Source: Bacteroidaceae bacterium
Lineage (GTDB): Bacteria; Bacteroidota; Bacteroidia; Bacteroidales; Bacteroidaceae
Direction: 5' to 3'
DNA length: 35,056 nt
Assembly (NCBI GenBank): GCA_017614895.1
Contig: JAGAAZ010000096.1
Location: 1-35,056, forward strand
In this document: positions 23,493 to 33,068 of the stretch, in pieces
Numbering within the stretch: the first letter of the stretch is position 1
How the letters are laid out: every line of letters starts with the position of its first letter
The notes under the pieces: generated by a model
Databases searched by the model: none
What the model saw: the letters and a program-made list of their open reading frames with translations, nothing else
What the model was told of the DNA's origin: nothing
Program-made: the position numbers and the translations under genes

Positions 23493-24071
23493 ATGATGAA
23501 AAAGACATTGTTCCTACTATCCAGCGCAGTGATGGTGCTAAGCGGTTGCAACGGCAACAAAGTGTCCAACCCCGCCAACGTAATTCCCGAAGATTCCGTC
23601 TTCATGCTCGACGGGCCAGGCTCCATCTACGACGGAACGAAAGAGAAGTTGGGCGAAGAAGCCTACCAAAAAGTGGAACAGCTCTATGAAGCCGTCCATG
23701 AAGCCTACAGCGGCGACGACTGGATGAATAAATCGGGAAAACTTGACGAGAAATTCTGCTCCAAAGAATGGAACGCCACCCTCGAAGCCGTCCGAGAGAA
23801 AGACAGCAAGAATCCCGATGACATCGGCTTCTTCGACTTCGACTACTGGGTGATGGGACAAGACTTTGATGCCGAAAACCTTCATGCCTCCGAGATCCAA
23901 CTCATACGCATCGACACCGAAGACGAGCCCCATGAAGCCACCGTCAAGCTCACCCTCCACAACTTCAGCGACACCGAAGTACGGGTGTACCTCGTCTATG
24001 AAGACGGCGAATGGAAGGTGGATGACCTCAACGGCATCAAGGAAGACATGCAGAAATACCTGAAGCAATAG
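23493..24071 (+). CDS. Lipoprotein of unknown function, NTF2-like (second of tandem pair)
   Basis: A 192-residue lipoprotein with lipobox VLSGC (lipidated Cys at residue 19). A helix with QKVEQLYEAVHEAYS is followed by DEKFCSKEW and a strand-rich end with VRVYLVYEDGEWKVDDLNG. These elements align in order with those of the preceding gene (KKIYAEVSKAY, DGMFCTEGF, LTLDWEDNQWKIRSW), which suggests an old tandem duplication with low identity. An ATG three bases later (23496) is also usable as a start. The seven-base gap indicates one transcript. The function is unknown. A terminator follows at 24096-24130. Confidence 0.8.
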   Translation: MMKKTLFLLSSAVMVLSGCNGNKVSNPANVIPEDSVFMLDGPGSIYDGTKEKLGEEAYQKVEQLYEAVHEAYSGDDWMNKSGKLDEKFCSKEWNATLEAVREKDSKNPDDIGFFDFDYWVMGQDFDAENLHASEIQLIRIDTEDEPHEATVKLTLHNFSDTEVRVYLVYEDGEWKVDDLNGIKEDMQKYLKQ

Positions 24072-24095
24072 GCTCACAAAAAAGCCTATTCAAAA

Positions 24096-24130
24096 CAAAA
24101 GGAGCATCCGATGGTCGGGTGCTCCTTTTG
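24096..24130 (+). terminator. Terminator after the lipoprotein pair
   Basis: CAAAAGGAGCATCCG (24096-24110) pairs with CGGGTGCTCCTTTTG (24116-24130), a 15-bp stem with one G-U pair and a 5-base loop. The CTTTTG arm provides the T-run. Confidence 0.85.
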
Positions 24131-24160
24131 TGCTTAAGATGATGATAAATGACTTTTTTC

Positions 24161-24175
24161 GTGACATTTAGTCAC
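24161..24175. promoter_or_regulatory. Palindrome GTGAC-N5-GTCAC upstream of glmS
   Basis: GTGAC (24161-24165), ATTTA, GTCAC (24171-24175) form a perfect interrupted palindrome in the 206-base gap before glmS, about 72 bases upstream of the -7 box. An 11-bp direct repeat (ATGATGATAAA at 24139-24149 and 24221-24231) flanks it. This is a candidate regulator site; no binding protein can be named. Confidence 0.35.
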
Positions 24176-24246
24176 ATGAAATCATCTTTTCACTTTCAAA
24201 TATAAAAAAAATGGAGGGAAATGATGATAAAAAGAGAATAATTCCG

Positions 24247-24254
24247 TACCTTTG
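24247..24254 (+). promoter_or_regulatory. -7 element for glmS-carAB-trmD
   Basis: TACCTTTG lies 23 bases before the glmS ATG. No TTTG is found at the -33 distance. Confidence 0.7.
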
Positions 24255-24277
24255 CACCAACAAAATGAAATGCTATT

Positions 24278-26122
24278 ATGTGTGGAATTGTAGGATATTT
24301 AGGCAAACGTAGTGCCTACCCTGTGTTAATCAAGGGACTTAAGCGATTGGAATACAGAGGTTATGACAGTGCGGGAGTGGCACTCCTGACTGATAATGGC
24401 GAGTTGAAAATCTACAAGACCAAAGGTAAGGTGGCAGACTTGGAGGCGTTTGCTTCGGACAAGGACACCTCAGGCACCGTCGGCATTGCCCACACGCGTT
24501 GGGCGACACACGGAGAACCCAATTCCACAAATGCCCATCCGCACATTTCATTCACGGGCAATCTGGCTATCATCCACAATGGTATCATCGAGAACTATGC
24601 GGTGCTGAAGAAGCAGTTGCAGGAGAACGGCATCGAGTTCAAGAGCAACACCGACACGGAAGTGCTGGTGCAGTTGATAGAATATGTACGCACGAAGAAG
24701 AACGTGGATTTGCTGACGGCTGTACGCCTCGCCTTGCGTTCGGTGATTGGTGCGTATGCCATCGCCATTCTGGACAAGGATGATCCCGACCAGATCATTG
24801 CTGCCCGCAAGAGTAGCCCTCTGGTGGTGGGCATCGGAGAGGATGAGTTCTTCCTCGGTTCGGATGCCAGCCCTATCATCGAATACACGGACAAGGTGAT
24901 TTATCTGGATGACATGGACATCGCTGTGATACGTCGAGGCGAGGAGGTGAAAGTGGTCGATTTCAACAATGAGAAGATGGAGCACGAGGTGACGAAGGTT
25001 GACCTCAATTTGGCGCAGATAGAGAAAGGCGGTTTCCCCCACTTCATGTTGAAGGAGATTTTTGAACAGCCCGATTGTCTGAAGGACTGCATGAGAGGAC
25101 GTATCAATGTGGAGGCGAACAATGTGGTGCTTTCAGTCATCATCGACAACCGCAAGCATCTGATCAACCCACGACGCTTCATCATCGTGGCTTGTGGTAC
25201 GAGTTGGCACGCTGGTCTCATCGGCAAGCAGCTCATCGAGGACTTCTGCCAGATTCCTGTGGAGGTGGAATACGCCAGCGAGTTCCGTTACAGCAAGCCT
25301 GTCATCAACGAACAGGATGTGGTGATTGCCATCAGTCAGTCGGGTGAGACAGCCGACACGCTGGCTGCCATCGAACTGGCGAAGAGCAAGGGTGCCTTCA
25401 TTTATGGTATCTGTAACGCCATCGGCAGCAGCATTCCACGTGCCACCCACACGGGTTCCTACATCCACGTGGGTCCTGAAATCGGTGTGGCTTCCACCAA
25501 GGCCTTTACGGGTCAGGTGACGGTGCTCACGATGTTGGCACTGGCATTGGGTAAGGAGAGAGGTACCATTGACAATATGCGCTACACGAAAGTGCTGAAA
25601 GCCCTCAACGAGATTCCTGAGAAGATGGAGCAGCTGCTCAAGCTGAGTGATGACATCAAGGACATCAGCCGCATCTTCACCTACGCCCACAACTTCCTCT
25701 ATCTGGGACGTGGTTACAACTACCCCGTTGCCTTGGAGGGTGCGCTGAAGCTGAAGGAAATCTCCTACATCCATGCAGAAGGCTATCCTGCCGCAGAGAT
25801 GAAGCACGGACCTATCGCCCTGATTGATGATGAGATGCCGGTGGTGGTGGTAGCCACACACAATGTGCTCTACGAGAAGGTGGTCAGCAACATTCAGGAG
25901 ATCAAGGCAAGAAAGGCACGTGTCATCGCCATCGTGAGCGAAGGAGATGAGACCATCCGCAAGATGGCTGACGCTGTGATTGAACTGCCCAACACGGAAG
26001 AATGCCTCGAACCGCTCTTGGCATCCATCCCACTGCAGATGCTTGCCTATTACATCGCTGTGGCAAAGGGCAAGGATGTGGACCAGCCACGCAACTTGGC
26101 AAAATCAGTAACTGTAGAATAA
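24278..26122 (+). CDS. glmS: Glutamine-fructose-6-phosphate aminotransferase (isomerising)
   Basis: A 614-residue cytoplasmic enzyme making glucosamine-6-phosphate from fructose-6-phosphate and glutamine, the entry to UDP-GlcNAc and the cell wall. The N-terminus MCGIVGYLG exposes the catalytic Cys2 after Met removal, which fixes the start. The class 2 amidotransferase domain (about residues 2-220) has HTRWATHGEPN. Two SIS sugar-binding domains follow (about 290-430 and 460-600), with SQSGETADTLAA and GRGYNYPVALEGALKLKE. The end, PRNLAKSVTVE, is the classic GlmS tail. carA follows after 20 bases. No glmS ribozyme core was seen upstream. Confidence 0.98.
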   Translation: MCGIVGYLGKRSAYPVLIKGLKRLEYRGYDSAGVALLTDNGELKIYKTKGKVADLEAFASDKDTSGTVGIAHTRWATHGEPNSTNAHPHISFTGNLAIIHNGIIENYAVLKKQLQENGIEFKSNTDTEVLVQLIEYVRTKKNVDLLTAVRLALRSVIGAYAIAILDKDDPDQIIAARKSSPLVVGIGEDEFFLGSDASPIIEYTDKVIYLDDMDIAVIRRGEEVKVVDFNNEKMEHEVTKVDLNLAQIEKGGFPHFMLKEIFEQPDCLKDCMRGRINVEANNVVLSVIIDNRKHLINPRRFIIVACGTSWHAGLIGKQLIEDFCQIPVEVEYASEFRYSKPVINEQDVVIAISQSGETADTLAAIELAKSKGAFIYGICNAIGSSIPRATHTGSYIHVGPEIGVASTKAFTGQVTVLTMLALALGKERGTIDNMRYTKVLKALNEIPEKMEQLLKLSDDIKDISRIFTYAHNFLYLGRGYNYPVALEGALKLKEISYIHAEGYPAAEMKHGPIALIDDEMPVVVVATHNVLYEKVVSNIQEIKARKARVIAIVSEGDETIRKMADAVIELPNTEECLEPLLASIPLQMLAYYIAVAKGKDVDQPRNLAKSVTVE

Positions 26123-26142
26123 GAAAAAACAAACACACATAA

Positions 26143-27249
26143 ATGAAAAATGTAACACTTCTTTTAGAAGACGGCACAGCTTTCCACGGCAAGTCTTTCG
26201 GATACGAAAAGCCTGTGGCAGGTGAGGTGGTCTTCAACACAGCCATGATGGGTTACCCAGAGAGTTTGACCGACCCATCGTATGCTGGTCAGATGATGGT
26301 GCTCACCTACCCTCTTGTCGGCAACTATGGTGTGCCCGCCTTCAGCATTGAATCCAATGGTATCGCCACGTTTATGGAAAGTGAGAAGATTCATGCCGAA
26401 GCCATCATCGTGAGCGATTACAGTACTGAATATTCCCATTGGAACGCCAAAGAAAGCCTGGCTGATTGGCTGAAGCGCGAACACATACCTGGCATCACAG
26501 GCATCGACACACGTCAACTGACGAAGGTATTGCGTGAACATGGTGTGATGATGGGCAAAATACTTTTTGATGACGAACCTAACAATATACCCACCGCTCA
26601 GTATGAGGGTGTGAACTATATTGCTAAAGTTTCTTGCAAGGAGGTGATTCATTATCAGAGTAATCAGAATAATCTGAAGAAAGTGGTGCTGGTCGATTGT
26701 GGTGTGAAGAACAACATCATCCGTTGTTTGCTGAAGCGTTGTGTGGAGGTGATCCGAGTGCCTTGGGATTATGATTTCAATACACTCGACTTCGACGGGC
26801 TTTTCCTTGCCAATGGTCCTGGCGACCCTGACACAGCCGTGGATACGGTGAAGAACATCAAGAAATTCCTCGATGCAGAGAAAGCGAAAGCGGAGAAAGG
26901 CGGAAAGGTGCGTCCCTGCATGGGTATCTGCATGGGAAACCAATTGCTGTCAAAGGCTGCTGGTGCAAAGATATACAAACTGAAATACGGACATCGTTCG
27001 CACAACCAACCCGTTCAGCAGGTGGGTACACAACGTTGCTTCATCACCTCGCAGAATCACGGCTATGCAGTGGACAGCAAGACCCTGCCATCTGATTGGG
27101 AACCACTCTTCGTCAACATGAATGATGGTTCCAACGAGGGCATCTGCCACAAGAAATTCCCTTGGTTCTCTGCGCAGTTCCACCCAGAAGCAGCCAGCGG
27201 TCCTGTTGATACGGAATACCTGTTTGACGATTTTGTAAAACTTCTTTAA
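26143..27249 (+). CDS. carA: Carbamoyl-phosphate synthase small (glutaminase) subunit
   Basis: A 368-residue glutaminase subunit supplying ammonia to CarB for arginine and pyrimidine synthesis. Residues 1-~135 are the small-chain N-terminal domain (ESLTDPSYAGQMMVLTYPLVGNYG), and residues ~180-365 the class 1 amidotransferase with nucleophile C263 in GICMGNQ and the dyad H347-E349 in FHPEAASGP. Most CarA proteins have GIC-x-GHQ; here the His is Asn, while KLKYGHRSHNQPV follows as usual. A Lys/Glu-rich segment (DAEKAKAEKGGKV) precedes the nucleophile. carB starts 11 bases after the stop, so the subunits are made from one transcript. Confidence 0.97.
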   Translation: MKNVTLLLEDGTAFHGKSFGYEKPVAGEVVFNTAMMGYPESLTDPSYAGQMMVLTYPLVGNYGVPAFSIESNGIATFMESEKIHAEAIIVSDYSTEYSHWNAKESLADWLKREHIPGITGIDTRQLTKVLREHGVMMGKILFDDEPNNIPTAQYEGVNYIAKVSCKEVIHYQSNQNNLKKVVLVDCGVKNNIIRCLLKRCVEVIRVPWDYDFNTLDFDGLFLANGPGDPDTAVDTVKNIKKFLDAEKAKAEKGGKVRPCMGICMGNQLLSKAAGAKIYKLKYGHRSHNQPVQQVGTQRCFITSQNHGYAVDSKTLPSDWEPLFVNMNDGSNEGICHKKFPWFSAQFHPEAASGPVDTEYLFDDFVKLL

Positions 27250-27260
27250 GACTAAAGACC

Positions 27261-30200
27261 ATGATAGATTCAAATATAAAGAAAGTTCTTCTCTTAGGCT
27301 CTGGAGCCTTAAAGATTGGTGAGGCTGGCGAGTTCGACTACTCTGGCAGTCAGGCATTGAAAGCCCTGAAGGAAGAGGGCATCGAGACAGTGCTGATCAA
27401 CCCCAACATCGCCACTGTGCAGACATCTGAAGGTGTGGCTGACAAGATTTATTTCCTGCCTGTCACGCCATTCTTTGTGGAGAAAGTCATCCAGAAGGAA
27501 AAGCCACAGGGCATCCTCCTGGCATTCGGTGGACAGACGGCATTGAACTGTGGCGTAGAGCTGTATCAGCAGAAGATTCTGGAGAAATACAATGTGAAGG
27601 TGCTGGGTACGCCCGTTCAGGCAATCATCGATACAGAAGACCGTGAACTCTTCGTGAAGAAGCTGGACGAGATAGATGTCAAGACCATCAAGAGCCATGC
27701 TTGCGAGACGATTGAGGAAGCACGCAAGGCAGCTGCCGACCTCGGTTATCCTGTCATCATCCGTGCTGCCTATGCACTGGGCGGTCTTGGTTCAGGCTTC
27801 TGCGACAATGAGGAGGAGCTGAACAAACTGGCTGAAAAAGCCTTCTCTTTCTCTCCACAAGTGTTGGTGGAGAAGTCGCTGAAAGGCTGGAAAGAGATTG
27901 AGTATGAGGTGGTGCGTGACCGCTTCGACAACTGCATCACCGTCTGCAACATGGAGAATTTCGACCCACTCGGCATCCATACGGGTGAGAGTATCGTCAT
28001 CGCTCCTTCGCAGACACTCACCAACAGTGAATACCATAAACTTCGTGCCCTCGCCATCAAGATTATCCGTCACATCGGCATCGTGGGCGAGTGCAACGTG
28101 CAATATGCGTTCGACCCCAACTCAGAGGATTATCGTGTGATTGAGGTGAATGCCCGACTCTCCCGTTCATCAGCCTTGGCTTCGAAGGCCACAGGTTATC
28201 CCTTGGCATTTGTGGCTGCGAAACTCGGATTGGGTTATGGTCTCTTCGACCTGAAGAACTCTGTCACCAAGACTACGTCGGCTTTCTTTGAACCAGCGCT
28301 TGACTATGTGGTTTGTAAGATTCCTCGTTGGGACTTGGGTAAGTTCCGTGGCGTTGACCGTGAGCTGGGATCATCCATGAAGTCTGTGGGTGAAGTGATG
28401 GCGATTGGTCGCACCTTCGAAGAAGCCATTCAGAAGGGGCTTCGCATGATTGGTCAGGGTCTTCATGGCTTTGTCGGCAATAAGGAACTGAAAATTGACG
28501 ATGTGGAAGCTGCCCTCAAGGCACCCACCGACAAGCGTGTGCTGGTGGTGGAGAAAGCCCTTCATAGTGGCTATACTGTTGACCAGATCCACGACCTCAC
28601 AAAGATTGACAAGTGGTTTCTGCAGAAGTTGCAGAACATTCTCAATACCTACGTTGAACTGCAAGAGAAGGGTGCCATCCAGCATGTGGATGTCGAACTG
28701 ATGCGTCGTGCCAAGGTGCAGGGATTCACAGACTTCCAGATTTCTCGTGCTGTAGGACTGGAAGCATTGATTGACCCAGAAATTGCCACGAAGCTGGTAC
28801 GTGAACTCCGCAAGCAGATGGGCATTGTCCCTGTGGTGAAACAGATTGACACCCTGGCTGCCGAATATCCTGCACAAACCAATTATCTGTACCTCACCTA
28901 TAGCGGTGTGGCACATGACATCGCTTATGAGAACGACCGAAACTCTATTATCGTGCTCGGTTCTGGCGCCTATAGAATTGGTTCAAGTGTAGAGTTCGAC
29001 TGGTGTGGCGTTCAAGCACTTAACACCATCAGAAAGAACGGCTATCGTTCTGTGATGATTAACTATAACCCCGAGACAGTTTCCACCGACTATGACATGT
29101 GTGACCGTCTTTACTTCGATGAATTGACCTTCGAACGTGTGATGGACATCATTGAATTGGAGAACCCACATGGTGTGATTGTCTCGACAGGTGGACAGAT
29201 TCCGAATAACCTTGCCATGCGTCTTGACAGCGAACGTGTGCCCATCCTCGGCACCTCTGCCAAGAGCATCGACAATGCCGAAGACCGCGACAAGTTCTCT
29301 GCCATGTGCGACCGCATTGGTGTGGATCAGCCTGCATGGGCAGCACTCACCTCGATGGATGACATCAACCAGTTCATCGAGAAAGTGGGCTTCCCTGTGC
29401 TTGTCCGTCCTTCGTATGTGCTCAGTGGTGCAGCCATGAACGTATGCTCCAACCAAGATGAGCTGGAGCGCTTCCTGCAATTGGCTGCCAACATCAGCAA
29501 GAAGCATCCTGTGGTAGTATCGAAGTTCCACGAACACAATAAGGAGATTGAGATGGATGCTGTCGCCAAAGACGGTGAAATCATTGCTTATGCCATCAGC
29601 GAACACATCGAGTTTGCAGGTGTTCACTCAGGCGATGCCACCATTCAGTTCCCCCCACAGAAGATTTATGTGGAGACCGTTCGACAAATCAAGAAGGTGT
29701 CCAAGAAGATTGCCAAGGAGCTGAACATCTCTGGTCCATTCAACATCCAGTTCCTCGCTGAGCAGAACCATCTGCGTGTCATCGAGTGTAACCTCCGTGC
29801 CAGCCGTTCGTTCCCATTCGTATCGAAGGTACTGAAGCTCAACCTCATTGAGTTGGCTACCAAAATTATGCTGGGACTCCCCTTCGAGCGTCCAGAGAAG
29901 AATCTTTTCGACCTCGACTACGTGGGCATCAAGGCATCACAATTCTCCTTCAACCGTCTGCAAAAAGCCGACCCTGTGCTGGGTGTGGATATGGCATCGA
30001 CGGGTGAGGTTGGCTGTATTGGCGATGATACTGCCTCTGCCCTACTCTGCGCCATGCTGTCTGTGGGTCATCGCATTCCTAAGAAAGGCATCCTCCTTTC
30101 GACAGGTCCTGGCAAGCAGAAGGCAGACATGCTCCGTGCCGCTCAGCAACTCATCGAACATGGTTACCAGCTCTACGCCACAGGTGGTACCTCCCGTTAT

Positions 30201-30485
30201 CTGGCAGAGAATGGCATCGAGAATACGCTTGTTCATTGGCCCAGTGAGGAAGGTCAGCAGCCACAGGCACTCGACCTGCTGCACAGCCACGACATCGACA
30301 TGGTGGTGAACGTACCGAAGAACCTCTCTGTCGGAGAGCTCACCAATGGCTACAAGATTCGTCGTGCTGCCATCGACCTCAATATTCCGCTCATCACCAA
30401 CTCACGCCTCGCCTCTGCCTTCATCGACGCCTTCTGCACGAAGAGCCTCGACGACATCGAAATCAAGGCTTGGAGCGAGTTCTAA
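27261..30485 (+). CDS. carB: Carbamoyl-phosphate synthase large subunit
   Basis: A 1074-residue synthetase, the full length expected of the family. Two homologous halves are visible: [19 protein letters not shown] near residue 15 and [20 protein letters not shown] near residue 570, each heading a pre-ATP-grasp and ATP-grasp unit (FKxxGxG-type loops GGLGSGF around residue 175 in the first). The first half makes carboxyphosphate and carbamate, the second phosphorylates carbamate. The C-terminal allosteric MGS-like domain begins near residue 941 ([18 protein letters not shown]). It lies between carA (11 bases) and trmD (20 bases). Confidence 0.98.
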   Translation: MIDSNIKKVLLLGSGALKIGEAGEFDYSGSQALKALKEEGIETVLINPNIATVQTSEGVADKIYFLPVTPFFVEKVIQKEKPQGILLAFGGQTALNCGVELYQQKILEKYNVKVLGTPVQAIIDTEDRELFVKKLDEIDVKTIKSHACETIEEARKAAADLGYPVIIRAAYALGGLGSGFCDNEEELNKLAEKAFSFSPQVLVEKSLKGWKEIEYEVVRDRFDNCITVCNMENFDPLGIHTGESIVIAPSQTLTNSEYHKLRALAIKIIRHIGIVGECNVQYAFDPNSEDYRVIEVNARLSRSSALASKATGYPLAFVAAKLGLGYGLFDLKNSVTKTTSAFFEPALDYVVCKIPRWDLGKFRGVDRELGSSMKSVGEVMAIGRTFEEAIQKGLRMIGQGLHGFVGNKELKIDDVEAALKAPTDKRVLVVEKALHSGYTVDQIHDLTKIDKWFLQKLQNILNTYVELQEKGAIQHVDVELMRRAKVQGFTDFQISRAVGLEALIDPEIATKLVRELRKQMGIVPVVKQIDTLAAEYPAQTNYLYLTYSGVAHDIAYENDRNSIIVLGSGAYRIGSSVEFDWCGVQALNTIRKNGYRSVMINYNPETVSTDYDMCDRLYFDELTFERVMDIIELENPHGVIVSTGGQIPNNLAMRLDSERVPILGTSAKSIDNAEDRDKFSAMCDRIGVDQPAWAALTSMDDINQFIEKVGFPVLVRPSYVLSGAAMNVCSNQDELERFLQLAANISKKHPVVVSKFHEHNKEIEMDAVAKDGEIIAYAISEHIEFAGVHSGDATIQFPPQKIYVETVRQIKKVSKKIAKELNISGPFNIQFLAEQNHLRVIECNLRASRSFPFVSKVLKLNLIELATKIMLGLPFERPEKNLFDLDYVGIKASQFSFNRLQKADPVLGVDMASTGEVGCIGDDTASALLCAMLSVGHRIPKKGILLSTGPGKQKADMLRAAQQLIEHGYQLYATGGTSRYLAENGIENTLVHWPSEEGQQPQALDLLHSHDIDMVVNVPKNLSVGELTNGYKIRRAAIDLNIPLITNSRLASAFIDAFCTKSLDDIEIKAWSEF

Positions 30486-30505
30486 CCGCCATCAGCTTTC
30501 CAATC

Positions 30506-31204
30506 ATGCGAATAGACATCATCACCGTTCTGCCTGAACTGATTGAACCTTTCACCCAAGAGAGTATCCTCGGCAGGGCTCAAAAGAAAGGACTTGCAGA
30601 GATTCATGTGCACAACCTCAGAGACTACACGGCGGACAAGCATCGCCGTGTGGATGACTATCCCTTTGGTGGACAGGCAGGCATGTTGATTCAATGCCAA
30701 CCGCTCGATGCCTGCATCTCGGCACTGAAGGCAGAACGTGACTATGATGAGATTATCTTCACGGCTCCCGATGGAGAGAAGTTTGACCAACCGATGGCGA
30801 ACGAACTCTCCCTCAAGCAGAACATCATGATTATCTGCGGACACTACAAGGGCATTGATTATCGTATCCGTGAGCATCTCATCACCCGTGAAGTCAGCAT
30901 AGGTGACTATGTGCTGACAGGTGGTGAACTGGCTGCTGCCGTGATGGCGGATTCCATCGTAAGAGTCATCCCTGGAGTGATTGGCGATGTGGAAAGCGCA
31001 CTTTCTGACTCTTTTCAGGACAATCTCTTGGAACCTCCGACCTACACACGACCTGCAGAATATCACCCCGTCAGCAATCCAGAAGAAACATGGGGTGTGC
31101 CAGAAATTCTTCTCTCTGGTCACGAAGCAAAAATCAAGGAATGGGAATATGAAAAGGCCTTGGAAAGAACCAAGGCCTTACGTCCAGATCTGCTGGAAAG
31201 TTAA
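30506..31204 (+). CDS. trmD: tRNA (guanine-37-N1)-methyltransferase
   Basis: A 232-residue SPOUT-class methyltransferase that makes m1G37 in tRNAs to prevent frameshifting. The start at 30506 ([16 protein letters not shown]) is the normal TrmD N-terminus; an upstream ATG at 30470 lies inside carB and is rejected. Motifs are [31 protein letters not shown] (trefoil knot/SAM site) and [19 protein letters not shown]. The last codons contain a 10-bp hairpin (31154-31179), and the stop shares TTAA with the convergent Na/phosphate transporter gene. It is last in the probable glmS-carA-carB-trmD unit. Confidence 0.97.
   Translation: MRIDIITVLPELIEPFTQESILGRAQKKGLAEIHVHNLRDYTADKHRRVDDYPFGGQAGMLIQCQPLDACISALKAERDYDEIIFTAPDGEKFDQPMANELSLKQNIMIICGHYKGIDYRIREHLITREVSIGDYVLTGGELAAAVMADSIVRVIPGVIGDVESALSDSFQDNLLEPPTYTRPAEYHPVSNPEETWGVPEILLSGHEAKIKEWEYEKALERTKALRPDLLES
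31154..31179 (-). terminator. Candidate minus-strand terminator for the Na/Pi gene, inside trmD
   Basis: AAGGCCTTGG (31154-31163) pairs perfectly with CCAAGGCCTT (31170-31179) around a 6-base loop. On the minus strand it comes about 20 bases after the transporter stop and runs into TTTTC. On the plus strand no T-run follows. It codes for KALERTKAL in trmD. Confidence 0.45.
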
Positions 31205-32910
31205 GCCACTCTCAAGCGAGTACCCATACGTGCTTCGACCACATTGACCACATAGTCGCCGAGTTTCTCGCACTCGTTGATGAGGTCCATATAGACGGTA
31301 CCGACAGCGTAGGTGTACTTGTGGTTGTTCACATCGTTGATGTTCTGCGACTTGAGCTGGTTGCGGAAGTTGTTGATTTCATTTTCCGTGTTAAGCGTAC
31401 GGTTCACATCGAATGCTTCCTTGCGACCCGAAATCAGCGCATTCATCTGGGTGAGTGCCGTATCGGTCAAGTCCATCATCTGATGGATGTGCTCATACTG
31501 CTCGGCATCGAAGTGGTCTTGCTTGCCGCTGAACTTACGGTTGATGGTACGAGCCATATTGAAGCAAGAGTCACCAATACTCTCCAGCTCAGAAATCTCA
31601 CGCAACATGGCACGAATCTTTGCCTTCGTATCATCTGACAGATGGGCATCACCCACTTGATCGAGATAGTTAGCAATTTCCAATTCCATGCTGTCGGAGA
31701 TGCTTTCATATTTCTCAATGCGCGAATAGAGCTTGCTGAATGCTTTCTCGTCTTTTTCTGTGAGCAGGGTGCGCACCATGCCGAACATCCGTTGCATGCG
31801 GTCAGAGAAAGCTTCGATTTCCTTGTGTGCCTCCAAGACAGAAAGCTCTGGGGTCTTCATGATACCCGAAGTGATGAAATGCAGACGGAAATCCTCTTCC
31901 TCATCAGCTTTCTTAGGTTTGATAACCCAGCAAACGAACTTCTCAATCTGTGGAATAAACCAGATGAGCAACAACGTATTGCTGACGTTGAAAGCAGAGT
32001 GGAAGGTGGCAAGCACCACGCTGGCCTTGATGGCAAAGCCTGGAGCATCTGAGGACATCTCAGGATCGAAACCAGAGAGATGGCAAACCATCCCGAAGAA
32101 AGGTTTCAACAGAATGAGCACCCAGCATACACCCAGGACATTGGTGGTCATGTGAGCAAAAGCTGCTCGACGAGCCTGCGTGTTGGCACTCAATGCCACG
32201 ATGTTAGAAGTGATGGTAGTACCGATGTTCTCACCCAACACCAGCATGATACCTTGGTCGATGTGCAGCACGCCAGTGGAACAGAGCATCATCGTAATAG
32301 CCATGATGGCAGCCGAGGATTGTACGCAGAGTGTCAGGATGGTACCCATCAGCAAGAAAAGCAAAGAGACAAAGAAACCGCCATTGCTGTATTCTGAGAA
32401 GAAAGCGCTGATGGCCTCTTTGGATGCTGGGTCTGCCACAATGTCAAAGCCCGTAGCCTTCAAGGTGCCAAGACCTAAGAAGAGGAATGCCACACCAAAG
32501 AGGAAGTCACCGACGATGCGACGTTTCTTCATGTAGATAAGGATGATTCCGATGAAGAACGCGGGATAGACGAAGTCCGTGATGTTGAATCCCATACCGA
32601 GCGACATGATCCACGCAGTGACAGTCGTACCGATGTGGGCACCCATAATAACAGAAATCGCCTGCACGAGCGTGAGTAATCCAGCATTGACAAACGAGAC
32701 GGTCATCAGCGTTGTCGCTGTAGAACTCTGCACGGCGGCGGTTACGAACATACCCGTGAGGGCACCTGTGAAGCGGTTGGTGGTCATGGCCCCGAGCACG
32801 TGGCGCAGTTGCGGACCTGCCATCTTCTGGAGGGCTTCACTCATGGCCTTCATACCGAACATGAGGAGCGCAAGCGAACCCAGAAGTTTGAAAATAATCC
32901 AGATTGACAT
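31201..32910 (-). CDS. Na/phosphate cotransporter family protein with PhoU-like C-terminal domain
   Basis: A 569-residue inner-membrane protein of the NptA/YjbB (PF02690-type) family. Two related halves carry the QSS motifs: [10 protein letters not shown] (Q61) and CVQSSAAIM (Q197), each followed by a GxxIGTT element (GAHIGTT, GENIGTT). About eight to ten hydrophobic segments end near residue 340; residues ~355-569 are helical and PhoU-like, probably a regulatory domain. Members move phosphate with Na+, often exporting it in bacteria. The ATG at 32910 follows a promoter; the stop shares TTAA with trmD. It is monocistronic. Direction of transport is uncertain. Confidence 0.92.
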   Translation of the reverse strand: MSIWIIFKLLGSLALLMFGMKAMSEALQKMAGPQLRHVLGAMTTNRFTGALTGMFVTAAVQSSTATTLMTVSFVNAGLLTLVQAISVIMGAHIGTTVTAWIMSLGMGFNITDFVYPAFFIGIILIYMKKRRIVGDFLFGVAFLFLGLGTLKATGFDIVADPASKEAISAFFSEYSNGGFFVSLLFLLMGTILTLCVQSSAAIMAITMMLCSTGVLHIDQGIMLVLGENIGTTITSNIVALSANTQARRAAFAHMTTNVLGVCWVLILLKPFFGMVCHLSGFDPEMSSDAPGFAIKASVVLATFHSAFNVSNTLLLIWFIPQIEKFVCWVIKPKKADEEEDFRLHFITSGIMKTPELSVLEAHKEIEAFSDRMQRMFGMVRTLLTEKDEKAFSKLYSRIEKYESISDSMELEIANYLDQVGDAHLSDDTKAKIRAMLREISELESIGDSCFNMARTINRKFSGKQDHFDAEQYEHIHQMMDLTDTALTQMNALISGRKEAFDVNRTLNTENEINNFRNQLKSQNINDVNNHKYTYAVGTVYMDLINECEKLGDYVVNVVEARMGTRLRVA

Positions 32911-32956
32911 ATTGGTAAATCTATACGATTGGGTAAATAATTAGTTTTTTGTTTGA

Positions 32957-32988
32957 CAAAGGTACATCATTTTTATCTTTATCACAAG
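32957..32988 (-). promoter_or_regulatory. Promoter for the Na/Pi cotransporter gene
   Basis: On the minus strand CTTG (32988-32985) lies 20 bases before TACCTTTG (32964-32957), 46 bases ahead of the ATG. It is divergent from the GH35 promoter. Confidence 0.72.
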
Positions 32989-33003
32989 AAAATGACGAAA
33001 AAG

Positions 33004-33035
33004 TTTGTAGAAAAACGAAAGATACTGTATCTTTG
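33004..33035 (+). promoter_or_regulatory. Promoter for the GH35 beta-galactosidase gene
   Basis: TTTG (33004-33007), 20 bases, TATCTTTG (33028-33035): full consensus, 33 bases before the ATG at 33069. Confidence 0.82.
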
Positions 33036-33068
33036 TCGGGAGAAATCTAATATAAACCTATTTATACA

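Noticed and set aside
24067-24090. Hairpin AATAGGCT/AGCCTATT over the stop of the second lipoprotein
   Set aside because: The 8-bp stem has no T-run and is followed by a much stronger terminator.
24131-24277. Possible glmS ribozyme or riboswitch upstream of glmS
   Set aside because: No conserved ribozyme core or cleavage-site pattern was seen, and the promoter leaves a leader of only about 15 bases.
30470-30505. Upstream start for trmD
   Set aside because: It lies within carB and adds residues not found in TrmD; MRIDIITV is the normal N-terminus.
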